Notes: generated from the letters alone by a model not told the origin. 39,219 nucleotides of DNA from an archaeon (GCA_023245565.1 JAHFKB010000001.1:8737-47955), one strand, 5' to 3'; positions 31,712 to 39,219 are shown, counted from the stretch's first letter. Numbers and translations are program-made.

Positions 31712-33040
31712 ATGTTAAAAAGATGGATTAAAATTGTTTTAGTATTATTGATTTTTATATTAACTTTATTTTCTGTATACGCAGAGGCTCCTTCAAATGA
31801 TGCAATATTTTACTTAGATAGTTATAATGATAAATTTATAACAATTGGTTTTGATGATTTTCCAGCACAAGATCTTGGTTTAGATAAATCTGTTCGTGGA
31901 TTTTTAATATTAAATGGACAAGTTATTTATGATATTAATCCTACAGTAAATCAAGCAATAAAAGATAGTGGAAGTTTATGTAATAATAATCCAGGTATAG
32001 TTTGTAAATTTGAAGGAAAAATCACAAGTACATATGAAAGTGGGCACATAGATATAATTTATAGAATTGATAAAACTGTTACATTTAATGGTAATCCAAT
32101 ATCTCCAGGAGGACAGCCAGTAGAACCAACAACATTAAAATTATTTAATGAAAAACACATAAAAGGAGATTTTATTGATGCAAATTTAATGAAATTTGAA
32201 GGGACTGTTGAAAAAAAAAGTTCTTGGAATTGGGTTTTTGGATGCTCTAAATGGCAAGATAATGATGTTGGAGGAATTTGTTTACTAGAAAATTATAAGA
32301 CAGATCAAGTAAAGACTGATCAATATAAATGGTGGGGTTTTGTAAAAGCTCCAGCAAATGGTAATGCAGTAGTTTCAATGATAAGAGGAGATGTAGAAGT
32401 AAGTAAAGATAATGGAAAAAAATTTATACCTGCAAAAGTTGGGGATATCCTAAAAAAAGGAGATTATATAGGTAATGGTTTTGAATCAACTTCAAGTTTA
32501 GATTTTGGTTACGGAAAATTAGATGTATATCAAATTACACAAATAAGAATAGATGAACTCACTTCAAAAGAAAAATTAGCTAAAACTCAACTGTATTTAA
32601 GAGTTGGGTCAGTTGCTGCAAAAGTTAAACACACAGCTGCAATTAGATCAGATTTTGCAGTTACAATGCCTTCAGCTACTACTGGTGTAAGAGGAAGTAA
32701 AATGTTTGTAAAATATGATAATAATACAAATACAGCAACAGTTTACACTTTAGAAGATCAAGCATATGTTAAAGGAATTTTAGATACATCAGAAACAATA
32801 ATTTTAGAAGGTAAAAAAGTAAATATAGATTCATCAGGAAAATCTTCACAACCAGAAATTTTTTCTAAAAACGAAATACCTCCTAGTTTATATAATTCAA
32901 TTGAAAGTTCAGAAAATTCAGAAAAAAATCCTGATAAAAATACCAATGAATCAAGTTCTTATTGGATATATGCAATTATAGTAATTATAGTACTTGTTCT
33001 AATTTATTTTTATTATAATAAAAATTTTAAAAAGAAATAA
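31712..33040 (+). CDS. FecR-domain surface protein with C-terminal membrane anchor
   Basis: A 442-residue protein. It has a signal peptide (residues 1-24, cleavage after VYA), a Trp/Cys-containing external region (about 60-215) and a FecR domain (about 222-375: IRGDVEVS, GDILKKGDYI, SSLDFGYG, TGVRGSKMFVKY). A Ser/Asn/Glu-rich linker follows, then one membrane helix (about 415-437) with a Lys-rich cytosolic end. FecR domains in bacteria relay surface iron signals; in archaea they appear as surface proteins with unknown ligands. It is followed by a Nudix gene after seven bases. Confidence 0.8.
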   Translation: MLKRWIKIVLVLLIFILTLFSVYAEAPSNDAIFYLDSYNDKFITIGFDDFPAQDLGLDKSVRGFLILNGQVIYDINPTVNQAIKDSGSLCNNNPGIVCKFEGKITSTYESGHIDIIYRIDKTVTFNGNPISPGGQPVEPTTLKLFNEKHIKGDFIDANLMKFEGTVEKKSSWNWVFGCSKWQDNDVGGICLLENYKTDQVKTDQYKWWGFVKAPANGNAVVSMIRGDVEVSKDNGKKFIPAKVGDILKKGDYIGNGFESTSSLDFGYGKLDVYQITQIRIDELTSKEKLAKTQLYLRVGSVAAKVKHTAAIRSDFAVTMPSATTGVRGSKMFVKYDNNTNTATVYTLEDQAYVKGILDTSETIILEGKKVNIDSSGKSSQPEIFSKNEIPPSLYNSIESSENSEKNPDKNTNESSSYWIYAIIVIIVLVLIYFYYNKNFKKK

Positions 33041-33047
33041 TCTAAAA

Positions 33048-33542
33048 ATGGTAAAAATAGTAAAGATTAAATTACATTCAGAAATTAAATCAAAATTACG
33101 GAAATTACAAATAGATAATTTAGATAAAGTTAAGAAAAATAAACATTTTTCAGTTGGTGCTTTAATTAAATCTAAAAATAAATATCTAATAATTAATAGA
33201 AATTTATATCCAGCAGGTTATGCAGGAATTGCAGGTCATGTAATGAAAAATGAATATTCATTAAAAGCTTTACACAGAGAAGTTAAAGAAGAAACAGGCC
33301 TAGATATTACAAAAAGTAAATTATTATTTCATGAAATAATTAAAGGTAATGAATGCAGAACTGGATTTCATTTACATGAATGGAAATTGTATAAATGTGA
33401 ATGCAAAGGAAAAGTAAAACTTTGTAAACGTGAAGTTAAATCTATTAAATATCTAACAAAAGAACAAATAAATAAATTATATAAAGAAAGAAAACTAGAA
33501 CCAGTTTGGGAACATTGGTTTAAAAAATTATTTAATTATTAA
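33048..33542 (+). CDS. Nudix hydrolase
   Basis: A 164-residue enzyme with a perfect Nudix box (G63-x5-E69-x7-R77-E78-V-K-E81-E82-T-G84-L85). Such enzymes cleave nucleoside diphosphates linked to another group; the C-terminal Cys/Trp-rich region (FHLHEWKLYKCECKG) does not reveal the substrate. It starts seven bases after the FecR-like gene and so is probably co-transcribed, though functional linkage is unclear. Its 3' end overlaps the SDR gene on the other strand by 15 bases. Confidence 0.85.
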   Translation: MVKIVKIKLHSEIKSKLRKLQIDNLDKVKKNKHFSVGALIKSKNKYLIINRNLYPAGYAGIAGHVMKNEYSLKALHREVKEETGLDITKSKLLFHEIIKGNECRTGFHLHEWKLYKCECKGKVKLCKREVKSIKYLTKEQINKLYKERKLEPVWEHWFKKLFNY

Positions 33543-34163
33543 TTCTTTGTATTTATTATTAACACAATCAAGAACTTTATTAGCTATAGTTACAGGCTTT
33601 GTTATTCCAGGAAATCTAATCCAGCCAAATCCACTCCACATATCAGTGTCAACAGGTCCAGGACACACACAATAAACTTTAACATTATCTAATTCTTTTC
33701 TTAAACTATCACTAAAACCAACAACACCATATTTACTTGCACAATAAACAGAAAAATTCTCATAACTTTTTAAACCAGCAACAGAACTTATATTAACTAA
33801 AGTACCTTTAGATTCAATTAATTTACCTAAAAATAACTTTGTAGTGTAAATAACACCCTTCAAATTAACATCAATCATATTATCTATTTCTTTTATTTTA
33901 GTTTCATTCAGTTTTTTATAAAAAGCAACACCAGCATTATTAACTAAAACATCAACCCTTTTAAATTTTTTAATAGTCTTTAAATAGAAATTTTTCACAT
34001 CTTTAATATTAGAAACATCACATTTCATTAACAATAAATTATAACTTTCAAAAGCTTTCTGGTTTTTAGAACAAGAAGCAACATAATATCCTTCTTTAAT
34101 AAATCTATCAACAACTGCTTTTCCAATACCTCTTCTCCCACCAGTTACAACACAAACTTTCAT
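33528..34163 (-). CDS. Short-chain dehydrogenase/reductase
   Basis: A 211-residue Rossmann enzyme with TGGRRGIG (residues 7-14), NNAG (near 75), Ser of the active site in NISSVAG and the catalytic Tyr-x-x-x-Lys in YCASK, followed by CPGPVDTDM. All catalytic residues of a classical SDR are present, so it should be an active NAD(P)-dependent oxidoreductase; the substrate is unknown. Arg residues after the first Gly favour NADPH. It shares a promoter region with the HIT gene. Confidence 0.88.
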   Translation of the reverse strand: MKVCVVTGGRRGIGKAVVDRFIKEGYYVASCSKNQKAFESYNLLLMKCDVSNIKDVKNFYLKTIKKFKRVDVLVNNAGVAFYKKLNETKIKEIDNMIDVNLKGVIYTTKLFLGKLIESKGTLVNISSVAGLKSYENFSVYCASKYGVVGFSDSLRKELDNVKVYCVCPGPVDTDMWSGFGWIRFPGITKPVTIANKVLDCVNNKYKELIIK

Positions 34164-34176
34164 ATATAATAAGTTA

Positions 34177-34190
34177 ATTTTATAAATTTA
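34177..34190. promoter_or_regulatory. Shared near-palindromic TATA box of SDR and HIT genes
   Basis: ATTTTATAAATTTA lies about 20-25 bases from both divergent starts (34163 minus, 34208 plus) and reads as a TATA box on either strand, so the two genes may be driven from a single element. Confidence 0.45.
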
Positions 34191-34207
34191 AAACTATCTA
34201 AAATACT

Positions 34208-34636
34208 ATGAAAGATTGTATATTTTGTAAAATAATAAAAAAAGAAATAGGTCAATCTAAAGACATAATTTATGAAGATGATAAAACAATTGCTTTTCTA
34301 GATATAACACCAGCACAGAAAAAAGGAGGTCATACATTAATAATTCCAAAAAAACATTATGAATTAGTAACAGACATGTCTGATGCAGATGCAAAAGCAG
34401 TAATGTTAACAATTAAAAAATTATCAAAAGCACTTTTACAATTTAGCCAAGGAATGAATATTATTCAAAATAATAAGAGAGTTGCAGGACAATATGTTAA
34501 CCATGTTCATTTTCATTTAATTCCAAGGTTTGATAATGATGGTATTTTAATAGAAAAATGGACTGCAAACAAATACAATTCTGAATCTGATAGATTAAAC
34601 ATGGTTCAAACAATCAAAAACCTTTTAAAAGATTAG
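34208..34636 (+). CDS. HIT-family nucleotide hydrolase
   Basis: A 142-residue protein starting CIFCKIIKKEI (zinc-binding-type cysteines) and ending with the catalytic histidine triad HVHFHLIPR. It fits the HinT group, which hydrolyses adenosine phosphoramidates such as AMP-lysine left after failed aminoacylation. Complete in length and motifs. Confidence 0.9.
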   Translation: MKDCIFCKIIKKEIGQSKDIIYEDDKTIAFLDITPAQKKGGHTLIIPKKHYELVTDMSDADAKAVMLTIKKLSKALLQFSQGMNIIQNNKRVAGQYVNHVHFHLIPRFDNDGILIEKWTANKYNSESDRLNMVQTIKNLLKD

Positions 34637-34660
34637 TTTAGTTCTTAAATTATTAAATTT

Positions 34661-34732
34661 GCCTCGGTCGTCTAGCGGCAGGACACCGGTTTCATAAGCC
34701 GGTAATCGACGGTTCAAATCCGCCCCGAGGCA
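34661..34732 (+). tRNA. tRNA with anticodon CAT (elongator Met, or Ile after C34 modification)
   Basis: A 72-base cloverleaf: acceptor GCCTCGG/CCGAGGC, D arm GTC-GAC, anticodon arm CCGGT/GCCGG around TTCATAA, T loop TTCAAAT. No intron and no encoded CCA. The G1-C72 pair argues against initiator tRNA, which in archaea starts with A1-U72. Anticodon CAT means methionine or, if C34 carries agmatidine, isoleucine for AUA; the sequence does not decide. The T stem (GACGG/CCGCC) has one A-C mismatch. It stands alone between the HIT gene and the antiporter gene. Confidence 0.88.
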
Positions 34733-34781
34733 TTATTTTCTAATAAATATGGAATTTAATTTCCTACAATAATTAATAATT

Positions 34782-36467
34782 TCACATAAACAATTTATTT
34801 TTAACAATTTCATCAACTAATTGCATTCTATATTTTCTTCCCCATTTTTTAATTCCTTTGCCATCTAAATGAATTAAATAATCTGCAACTTTTTGTCCAG
34901 ATAAATATTCAGGGAATATAACAAAATCAGCACCTTCTCTATAAAGTAATAAAGCATCCATACTACTATGTGTATTAATTATATTTATGATATTTTTATT
35001 AAGTGATTTAGATATTTTTATTAATCTAATATTATCATTAAAGTTAGGTACAGTAGATATAACCATTTTAGCATGTTTAATATTTAAATTTTCTAATACA
35101 TGTAAATTTCCATAATCTCCATAAATACAATTAATTCCTTCTCTTTGTAATCCTTTTACTCTATCAGGATCAAAATCAATAACCACAAATTCTTTTTTCT
35201 TAGCTTTTAAAACTTCTATTATTCTAGCAGCCATTCTATGTGCTCCAATTATAATTATATGATTTCTAATATCTTTATCAAAAGTTTCAATATTAAAATT
35301 CTTAGGATTAGTTTCAAATCTTTTTAATGCAGGATAAAATAAAGAATAAAGTCCCCTGTCATATTTTATAAAATAAGAAGTCAATGTGAAAGTTATAGTT
35401 CCTAAGATAATAATTAAACTAAATGTGTTTTGATCTAAATGTCCTAAAGCTAAACCACTGCCAGCTAAAACTAAAGAAAACTCACTAATCTGAGCTAATG
35501 AAATACTCGTACTAAAACAGGTCCTATTACTTTGCTTAAATATTTTTAATAACCAGAAAATTATAAAAGGTTTTACAATAATTACTAAAAATAATAAAAT
35601 TAATAACAAATTTAAATTACTTGCAAAATTAAATCCAGTTATTTGCATTCCTAAAGATACAAAAAATATTACTAAGAAAAAATCTTTCAAAGAAATAACT
35701 CTTCCAACAACTTCTAAACTATAAGGAGAAGAAGCTAAAGCAACACCAGCAATAAATGCTCCAATAACAATTGAAAAACCAAGATAATAAGCTATAGCAG
35801 AATAAACAAAAGCAATTGCTAAAGAAACAACAAATAATAATTCAGGAATAGAAGCACTCATTTTTAATAAATAATTAAATAAATATCTTCCAATTAAATA
35901 TGAAATTAAAATTAATGCTAATCCCTTTAATAAAGAAACCACAGCAAGTATAGAATTATTACCTAAACCATGTAATAAAGATAAAACTAAAACAACTAAT
36001 AAATCTTGAACTAATAAAATACCTAATACAATTTTTCCATGTAATGTTTGTAATTGGCTTTTATCTTCAATTAGTTTAACTACTAACATAGTACTTGAAA
36101 ATGCAACAATTAATCCTATGTATAATGATTGAGTTGGATTAAGCCAAATACCAGCAAACAAAGTTCCAACTAAAGTAACCAAAAAAACTTGTAAAATTCC
36201 AACAACAGTTATTACTCCACCTAATTGTTTAAATTTATTTAAATCAATTTCTAAACCAACAATAAATAATAGAAAAGCAACACCCAATTCAGCTAATTGT
36301 TTTATTAAATCTTGATTTGTAATAAAACCAAAAACTGCAGGACCTATTAGAAAACCAGCTATTACATAACCTAAAACTAAAGGTTGTCTAAAAAATTTAG
36401 TAATTAAAGCTAAGAGCGCAGCAAATAAGATAATAATACCTATATCTATTAATAATGTATTTATCAT
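34782..36467 (-). CDS. KefB-type monovalent cation:proton antiporter with TrkA-N domain
   Basis: A 561-residue protein. Twelve membrane helices (residues 1-375) form a CPA2 exchanger: GLEIDLNKF, DLLVVLVLSLLHG and the LAQISEFSLVLA region. A cytosolic TrkA-N domain (residues about 397-515) contains IIIIGAHRMAARII, where the usual GxGxxG is GAHRMA, and VIDFDPDRV. Nucleotide binding may gate the transporter. The ribosome site GAGGATGG precedes the ATG by a few bases. Confidence 0.9.
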   Translation of the reverse strand: MINTLLIDIGIIILFAALLALITKFFRQPLVLGYVIAGFLIGPAVFGFITNQDLIKQLAELGVAFLLFIVGLEIDLNKFKQLGGVITVVGILQVFLVTLVGTLFAGIWLNPTQSLYIGLIVAFSSTMLVVKLIEDKSQLQTLHGKIVLGILLVQDLLVVLVLSLLHGLGNNSILAVVSLLKGLALILISYLIGRYLFNYLLKMSASIPELLFVVSLAIAFVYSAIAYYLGFSIVIGAFIAGVALASSPYSLEVVGRVISLKDFFLVIFFVSLGMQITGFNFASNLNLLLILLFLVIIVKPFIIFWLLKIFKQSNRTCFSTSISLAQISEFSLVLAGSGLALGHLDQNTFSLIIILGTITFTLTSYFIKYDRGLYSLFYPALKRFETNPKNFNIETFDKDIRNHIIIIGAHRMAARIIEVLKAKKKEFVVIDFDPDRVKGLQREGINCIYGDYGNLHVLENLNIKHAKMVISTVPNFNDNIRLIKISKSLNKNIINIINTHSSMDALLLYREGADFVIFPEYLSGQKVADYLIHLDGKGIKKWGRKYRMQLVDEIVKNKLFM

Positions 36468-36534
36468 ACCATCCTCTTTTAATAGTTTTAAGAAGAATTT
36501 AGTTTATTAAACTTTCTTAATGTTAATATAAGAA

Positions 36535-36726
36535 TTAATTTTTACTTTCTTTTAATAAATGTGTAATATAACCAGCTATTAGATTTCTTAATTTCTTAGA
36601 ATAAATTATTCCAACTTCATTTAAAGCTAGTTTATTATGAGTAAAATCCACTTTGAATTTATCTGGAAATTTATCTACAAAAGTCTGTCCAGTTCTCTTA
36701 ACCAAAGTAGTTCTAATTCTTCCCAT
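36535..36726 (-). CDS. rps17e: Ribosomal protein S17e
   Basis: A 63-residue protein of the small ribosomal subunit found only in archaea and eukaryotes: MGRIRTTLVKRTGQTFVDKF, then the SKKLRNLIAGYITHL core. The first ATG of the open frame (36747) would sit on the TATA box at 36746-36758, while the ATG at 36726 lies about 26 bases from it and begins with the conserved MGRIR, so the shorter start is used. Single gene transcript. Confidence 0.92.
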   Translation of the reverse strand: MGRIRTTLVKRTGQTFVDKFPDKFKVDFTHNKLALNEVGIIYSKKLRNLIAGYITHLLKESKN

Positions 36727-36745
36727 AAAACTAGGCAAAATTAAC

Positions 36746-36758
36746 AATTTATAAAGCT
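36746..36758 (-). promoter_or_regulatory. TATA box of rps17e
   Basis: On the minus strand AGCTTTATAAATT is about 26 bases before the ATG at 36726. It fixes that start, since the longer open frame would begin inside this box. Confidence 0.6.
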
Positions 36759-36794
36759 TACTCTACTATAATTTAATTATTTTAATAGCTAAAT

Positions 36795-36804
36795 CTTTAT
36801 ATTT
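36795..36804 (+). promoter_or_regulatory. TATA box of the 36827 gene
   Basis: CTTTATATTT is about 27 bases before the ATG at 36827, on the strand opposite to rps17e. Confidence 0.45.
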
Positions 36805-36826
36805 ATAATAATAACAAATCAACTAT

Positions 36827-37423
36827 ATGGATAAAAGAACTTTTGACTGTCTTTTAGCTGCAAATATAATAGCTCATCCAAATATTGATATAGCTTCTTT
36901 AGAGAGAATTCTTAGAGACTTTGGCTCCCAACTAGAAATAAATTTATCTCTTCCAACTCTGCGCTATAGTTCTAGAAAAGCAACTTATTTATTAAATCAT
37001 GATGGTGAAGTATTAAATTTTAAATTTAAAGATGAATTTCAAGAAAAATATAAATCTGCTGTAAGATCAGCTAGAAAAACACATGAAGGTTATTCAAATT
37101 ATTTAACGAGTGATGATGAAATAAGAAATACAACAATATTACTTACAGGTCATTATGGTCCATTAAAAATAATGACAGAAACTACAACAGATCTTTATCC
37201 ACGTCATAAGGTTGCTAAATGGGAACTTGCACGTTTTGATAGAAATGAAAAAGGTTTCTTTTTAAGTATTACAGAAAGAGATTTCATAGGAATAAATCCA
37301 AATTTCTTATATAAATTAGGAGAAAAATTTGGTAAAGAAGTAGATTTAGATATTTCAGGAATAACTCATGAAAGAGAAAGAAATTTCAACATAAGTTGTG
37401 CAATACCTTTAAACTTTATCTAA
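36827..37423 (+). CDS. Hypothetical protein, 198 aa
   Basis: A soluble protein with helices (residues 1-40), then a strand-rich middle containing KTHEGYSNYL and LLTGHYGPLKIMTETTTD. No signal peptide, membrane helix or named motif. The leaderless promoter and good codon use support it as real. Its end overlaps the tRNA methyltransferase gene on the opposite strand by 15 bases. Confidence 0.6.
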   Translation: MDKRTFDCLLAANIIAHPNIDIASLERILRDFGSQLEINLSLPTLRYSSRKATYLLNHDGEVLNFKFKDEFQEKYKSAVRSARKTHEGYSNYLTSDDEIRNTTILLTGHYGPLKIMTETTTDLYPRHKVAKWELARFDRNEKGFFLSITERDFIGINPNFLYKLGEKFGKEVDLDISGITHERERNFNISCAIPLNFI

Positions 37424-38527
37424 AACATAAATTTCTCTAAGTAATTTATTTTCTTTATATCCATAAGAAATAGGTTTTGTAGCTAAAACAAATCCGTGTT
37501 TATCAACAAGACCTCTAAAATCAATAAAAACAGTTTTATTTTCCATAGTTCTAAATTTTGGAATAACAATAACAACTCTTCCATTTTTCTTAACAACTTT
37601 TTTCAAATTACCAAGTAATAAATCATATAAATTAGATAACTCAAAAACTAAGTCTTTAGCTTGAAGTAAATTTGGCAATTTTCTTATAAAAGGCCCCATA
37701 TAAGGTTCAGTTACAACACCATCTACACTATTGTCTTTTATTTTTTCATTTAATCTTGCACAATCTAAATTTATAATTTCATATTTACTATTTAATTTAA
37801 ATTCTTTAATTAACCAATTAATATTTTTATTAGCTTGACTTATAGATTCTTCATCTTTATCTAAACCAACAACATTTACACCCTTTAATAATGCTTCTTG
37901 CAATATTGTACCAGACCCACAAAAAGTATCTAATAATAATCCATTTTTTTTGACTTTACAAATATTAATTAAAATTTTAGCTAATCTTATAGAAATAACT
38001 TTCATATAATCTACTTCAGGCCTAGCAAGATCTCTTTTTTTCAATTCTAAAGGATTAGTAATAGAAATAACTTTTCCAATATAACTCTTAAATATTACAA
38101 AATTAATCCCATTCTCAATAATACTTTTATTAATTAATTTAGAAGGATCACCATTTTTTTTATACAAAGCTTTCAATTTAATGCTTTTAAAATAATCTTT
38201 TAAATAATCTTCAACAAAAGATAATAAATTACTATTAAAATTATCAATATAATATTCCATCTTATTTTTAGTTCCTTCATAAATACTAGTTTTTTCAAAA
38301 CTTTCTTCTATCTGATCTATTCTATTTGAATTAGAAAATACCTTAGCAATTTTTATTATACCGCCAAATTCATGAATAATTTCAGGATTTAATTCTTTAC
38401 AATCTAGAACAACTACATTTTTATTATCTTCTTTTATTGTAAATTCTATTCCTTTACTTTCTAGCAAAGATTCTATTTCTAACTTGCTTAATTCAGCATC
38501 TCTTCCTAATACAAATAAATATAACAT
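37409..38527 (-). CDS. THUMP-domain tRNA guanine-N2 methyltransferase (Trm11/Trm-G10-like)
   Basis: A 372-residue protein. Residues 1-150 are an N-terminal ferredoxin-like/THUMP region, and residues 160-372 a Rossmann methyltransferase with KRDLARPEVDYMKV, the SAM site DTFCGSGTILQEAL and GLDKDEESI. The catalytic motif is TEPYMGP, the EPYxGP form seen in some archaeal members instead of DPPYG. It probably methylates guanosine 10 of tRNA. The start at 38527 is chosen over 38545 because the TATA box (38547-38560) lies about 26 bases upstream of the former. Confidence 0.82.
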   Translation of the reverse strand: MLYLFVLGRDAELSKLEIESLLESKGIEFTIKEDNKNVVVLDCKELNPEIIHEFGGIIKIAKVFSNSNRIDQIEESFEKTSIYEGTKNKMEYYIDNFNSNLLSFVEDYLKDYFKSIKLKALYKKNGDPSKLINKSIIENGINFVIFKSYIGKVISITNPLELKKRDLARPEVDYMKVISIRLAKILINICKVKKNGLLLDTFCGSGTILQEALLKGVNVVGLDKDEESISQANKNINWLIKEFKLNSKYEIINLDCARLNEKIKDNSVDGVVTEPYMGPFIRKLPNLLQAKDLVFELSNLYDLLLGNLKKVVKKNGRVVIVIPKFRTMENKTVFIDFRGLVDKHGFVLATKPISYGYKENKLLREIYVLDKV

Positions 38528-38546
38528 AGGATAAAGAAATAACATT

Positions 38547-38560
38547 AATTTATAAATTCT
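38547..38560 (-). promoter_or_regulatory. TATA box of the tRNA methyltransferase gene
   Basis: On the minus strand AGAATTTATAAATT lies about 26 bases upstream of the ATG at 38527; the ATG at 38545 would be nearly inside it. Confidence 0.5.
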
Positions 38561-38562
38561 TT

Positions 38563-38982
38563 CTAAATTATTATTAAATTATAAAGGTATTTATAGAGTG
38601 TTCTTAGTTCACTTTCATTAAAAGGTCTTGAGAATGAATGTTCCGAAGGGGTTAAGCTTGTTATATTAAATTCTATAAAAGCACTATCTTCTCTTTCTAA
38701 ATTTCCAGGTAATATATGTAAGTAATTATCTTTAGATTTTAAACTTTCTTTTCTATAATCCCCAGCTAATGCTACAGCTAAACATTCAATATTATAAAAT
38801 TTACCACTCCTTTCTCCAAAACGTTTCCAATCAGGGACTCCACCAGAACCTAAATAACCTAAACGATAAACTTTATGATATCTCTGGCCAGATTCATCTT
38901 GCATATCGCCTTCATTAAGAATAGAAGAATAAGGTGACCTCAATAAAATTTCATCAACACTTACTAAATATTCTATTATCAT
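38563..38982 (-). CDS. Hypothetical protein, 139 aa
   Basis: A soluble, strand-rich protein with an aromatic and Gly-rich centre (GYLGSGGVPDWKRFGE, about residues 42-57). I do not recognise the family. A TATA box about 25 bases upstream supports the start. It lies just upstream of the tRNA methyltransferase on the same strand but with that gene's promoter inside its 3' end, so the two are probably separate transcripts. Confidence 0.55.
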   Translation of the reverse strand: MIIEYLVSVDEILLRSPYSSILNEGDMQDESGQRYHKVYRLGYLGSGGVPDWKRFGERSGKFYNIECLAVALAGDYRKESLKSKDNYLHILPGNLEREDSAFIEFNITSLTPSEHSFSRPFNESELRTLYKYLYNLIII

Positions 38983-39000
38983 AAAGATTATTTTAAATAA

Positions 39001-39012
39001 AAATTTAAAAGC
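39001..39012 (-). promoter_or_regulatory. TATA box of the 38563-38982 gene
   Basis: On the minus strand GCTTTTAAATTT is about 25 bases before the ATG at 38982. Confidence 0.45.
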
Positions 39013-39099
39013 TTATCGGTAAAAACCTTTCTAAAAAATTGTAAGATTTTCATAAAATTATAGGTAATTCATTTTAATTTAATTTGTAATCTATATAAA

Positions 39100-39219
39100 A
39101 TGTCAATAATTATAATATTGAATATTAATAATAAATCAATAAGGTTAACATCTAAACAATGGAAACATATAGTCTATAGACATCCAGAAATATGCAATAA
39201 AATTAATGAAATAGAATCA
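39100..39219 (+). CDS. 5' part of a possible barnase/EndoU-type nuclease domain protein
   Basis: Forty codons are visible before the window ends: MSIIIILNINNKSIRLTSKQ followed by WKHIVYRHPEI. The pattern S-I-R-L-T-x-x-Q-W-x-H-I-x-x-R-H-P-E is found at the start of small domains in the phage-barnase-EndoU-ColicinE5/D-RelE-like nuclease group, often in toxin or mobile-element settings. With only the first part present the family assignment is tentative. Confidence 0.4.
   Translation, partial: MSIIIILNINNKSIRLTSKQWKHIVYRHPEICNKINEIES

Noticed and set aside
34661..34732. Initiator tRNA-Met
   Set aside because: The first pair is G-C rather than A-U, and the anticodon stem lacks the run of three G-C pairs next to the loop.
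36727..36747. Longer S17e start
   Set aside because: It begins inside the TATA box, and the conserved S17e N-terminus is MGRIR at 36726.
1..39219. Search for the DGR template repeat and reverse transcriptase within the window
   Set aside because: No other place on either strand contains the conserved blocks TTGGGCTTG or CGTGAC in context, and no product has reverse-transcriptase motifs. They must lie elsewhere if they exist.
1..39219. CRISPR arrays, insertion sequences or rRNA
   Set aside because: No regularly spaced repeats, no transposase motifs with inverted ends and no rRNA-like GC-rich structure were seen.

Overview
The window looks like a chromosomal segment of a DPANN archaeon of the Woesearchaeota/Pacearchaeota kind. 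It is very AT-rich and densely packed, with many ATGA or few-base gene overlaps. Archaeal housekeeping genes are present: an archaeal/eukaryotic-type glycyl-tRNA synthetase, the diphthamide enzyme Dph2, ribosomal protein S17e, an RPA-like single-strand DNA-binding protein, a ZPR1-like zinc protein and a THUMP tRNA methyltransferase. Many starts are leaderless, with an archaeal TATA box about 25 bases upstream.

Layout. Positions 1-2855 hold small unknown genes, a membrane protein of the site-2-protease family whose HExxH motif has decayed, a TraB-family protein and a PRC-barrel protein. Positions 2912-22190 form one large cell-surface locus. It contains three tandem paralogous membrane proteins, two coiled-coil proteins, a lipoprotein-like protein, a FlaI/TadA-type secretion ATPase and a FlaJ/TadC-type platform protein. 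Two gene clusters follow (13676-15795 and 16996-22190), in which nine of ten products begin with a short class III (prepilin-type) signal, KKG or KKA followed by a hydrophobic helix. Three of these small prepilin-like genes or gene fragments are below 60 codons. An MNT-HEPN toxin-antitoxin-like pair sits between the two clusters.

Two features make this locus remarkable. First, two of the prepilin-like proteins carry complete peptidoglycan-hydrolase domains (an M15/VanY-type peptidase and an Amidase_2-type amidase), although archaea do not make murein. Second, two paralogous proteins in the locus (4617-5645 and 12582-13616) end in a 31-codon stretch that is GC-rich, strongly depleted in adenine and hypervariable between the copies. 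That stretch is flanked by near-identical sequence and ends in a C-type-lectin-like tail. This is the signature of variable regions of a diversity-generating retroelement (DGR); the reverse transcriptase and template repeat are not in the window. My inference is a surface filament machine that carries murein-cutting subunits, with diversified binding proteins encoded alongside, which could serve attachment to or attack on bacterial cells.

Positions 22229-39219 are mostly housekeeping and cell-envelope genes: the RPA-like protein, a YdjM-like membrane protein, a PAP2 phosphatase, a glycosyltransferase, Dph2 with an overlapping HAD phosphatase, GlyRS, a membrane protein with a winged-helix partner, a FecR-domain surface protein, a Nudix hydrolase, an SDR oxidoreductase, a HIT protein, one tRNA with anticodon CAT, a KefB-like antiporter, S17e and the tRNA methyltransferase. 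Several orphan genes are interspersed. One small gene at 30444-30633 is split by a frameshift at a run of seven A. The window begins inside a gene and ends inside another, possibly nuclease-like, gene. No CRISPR array, rRNA or insertion sequence was seen.
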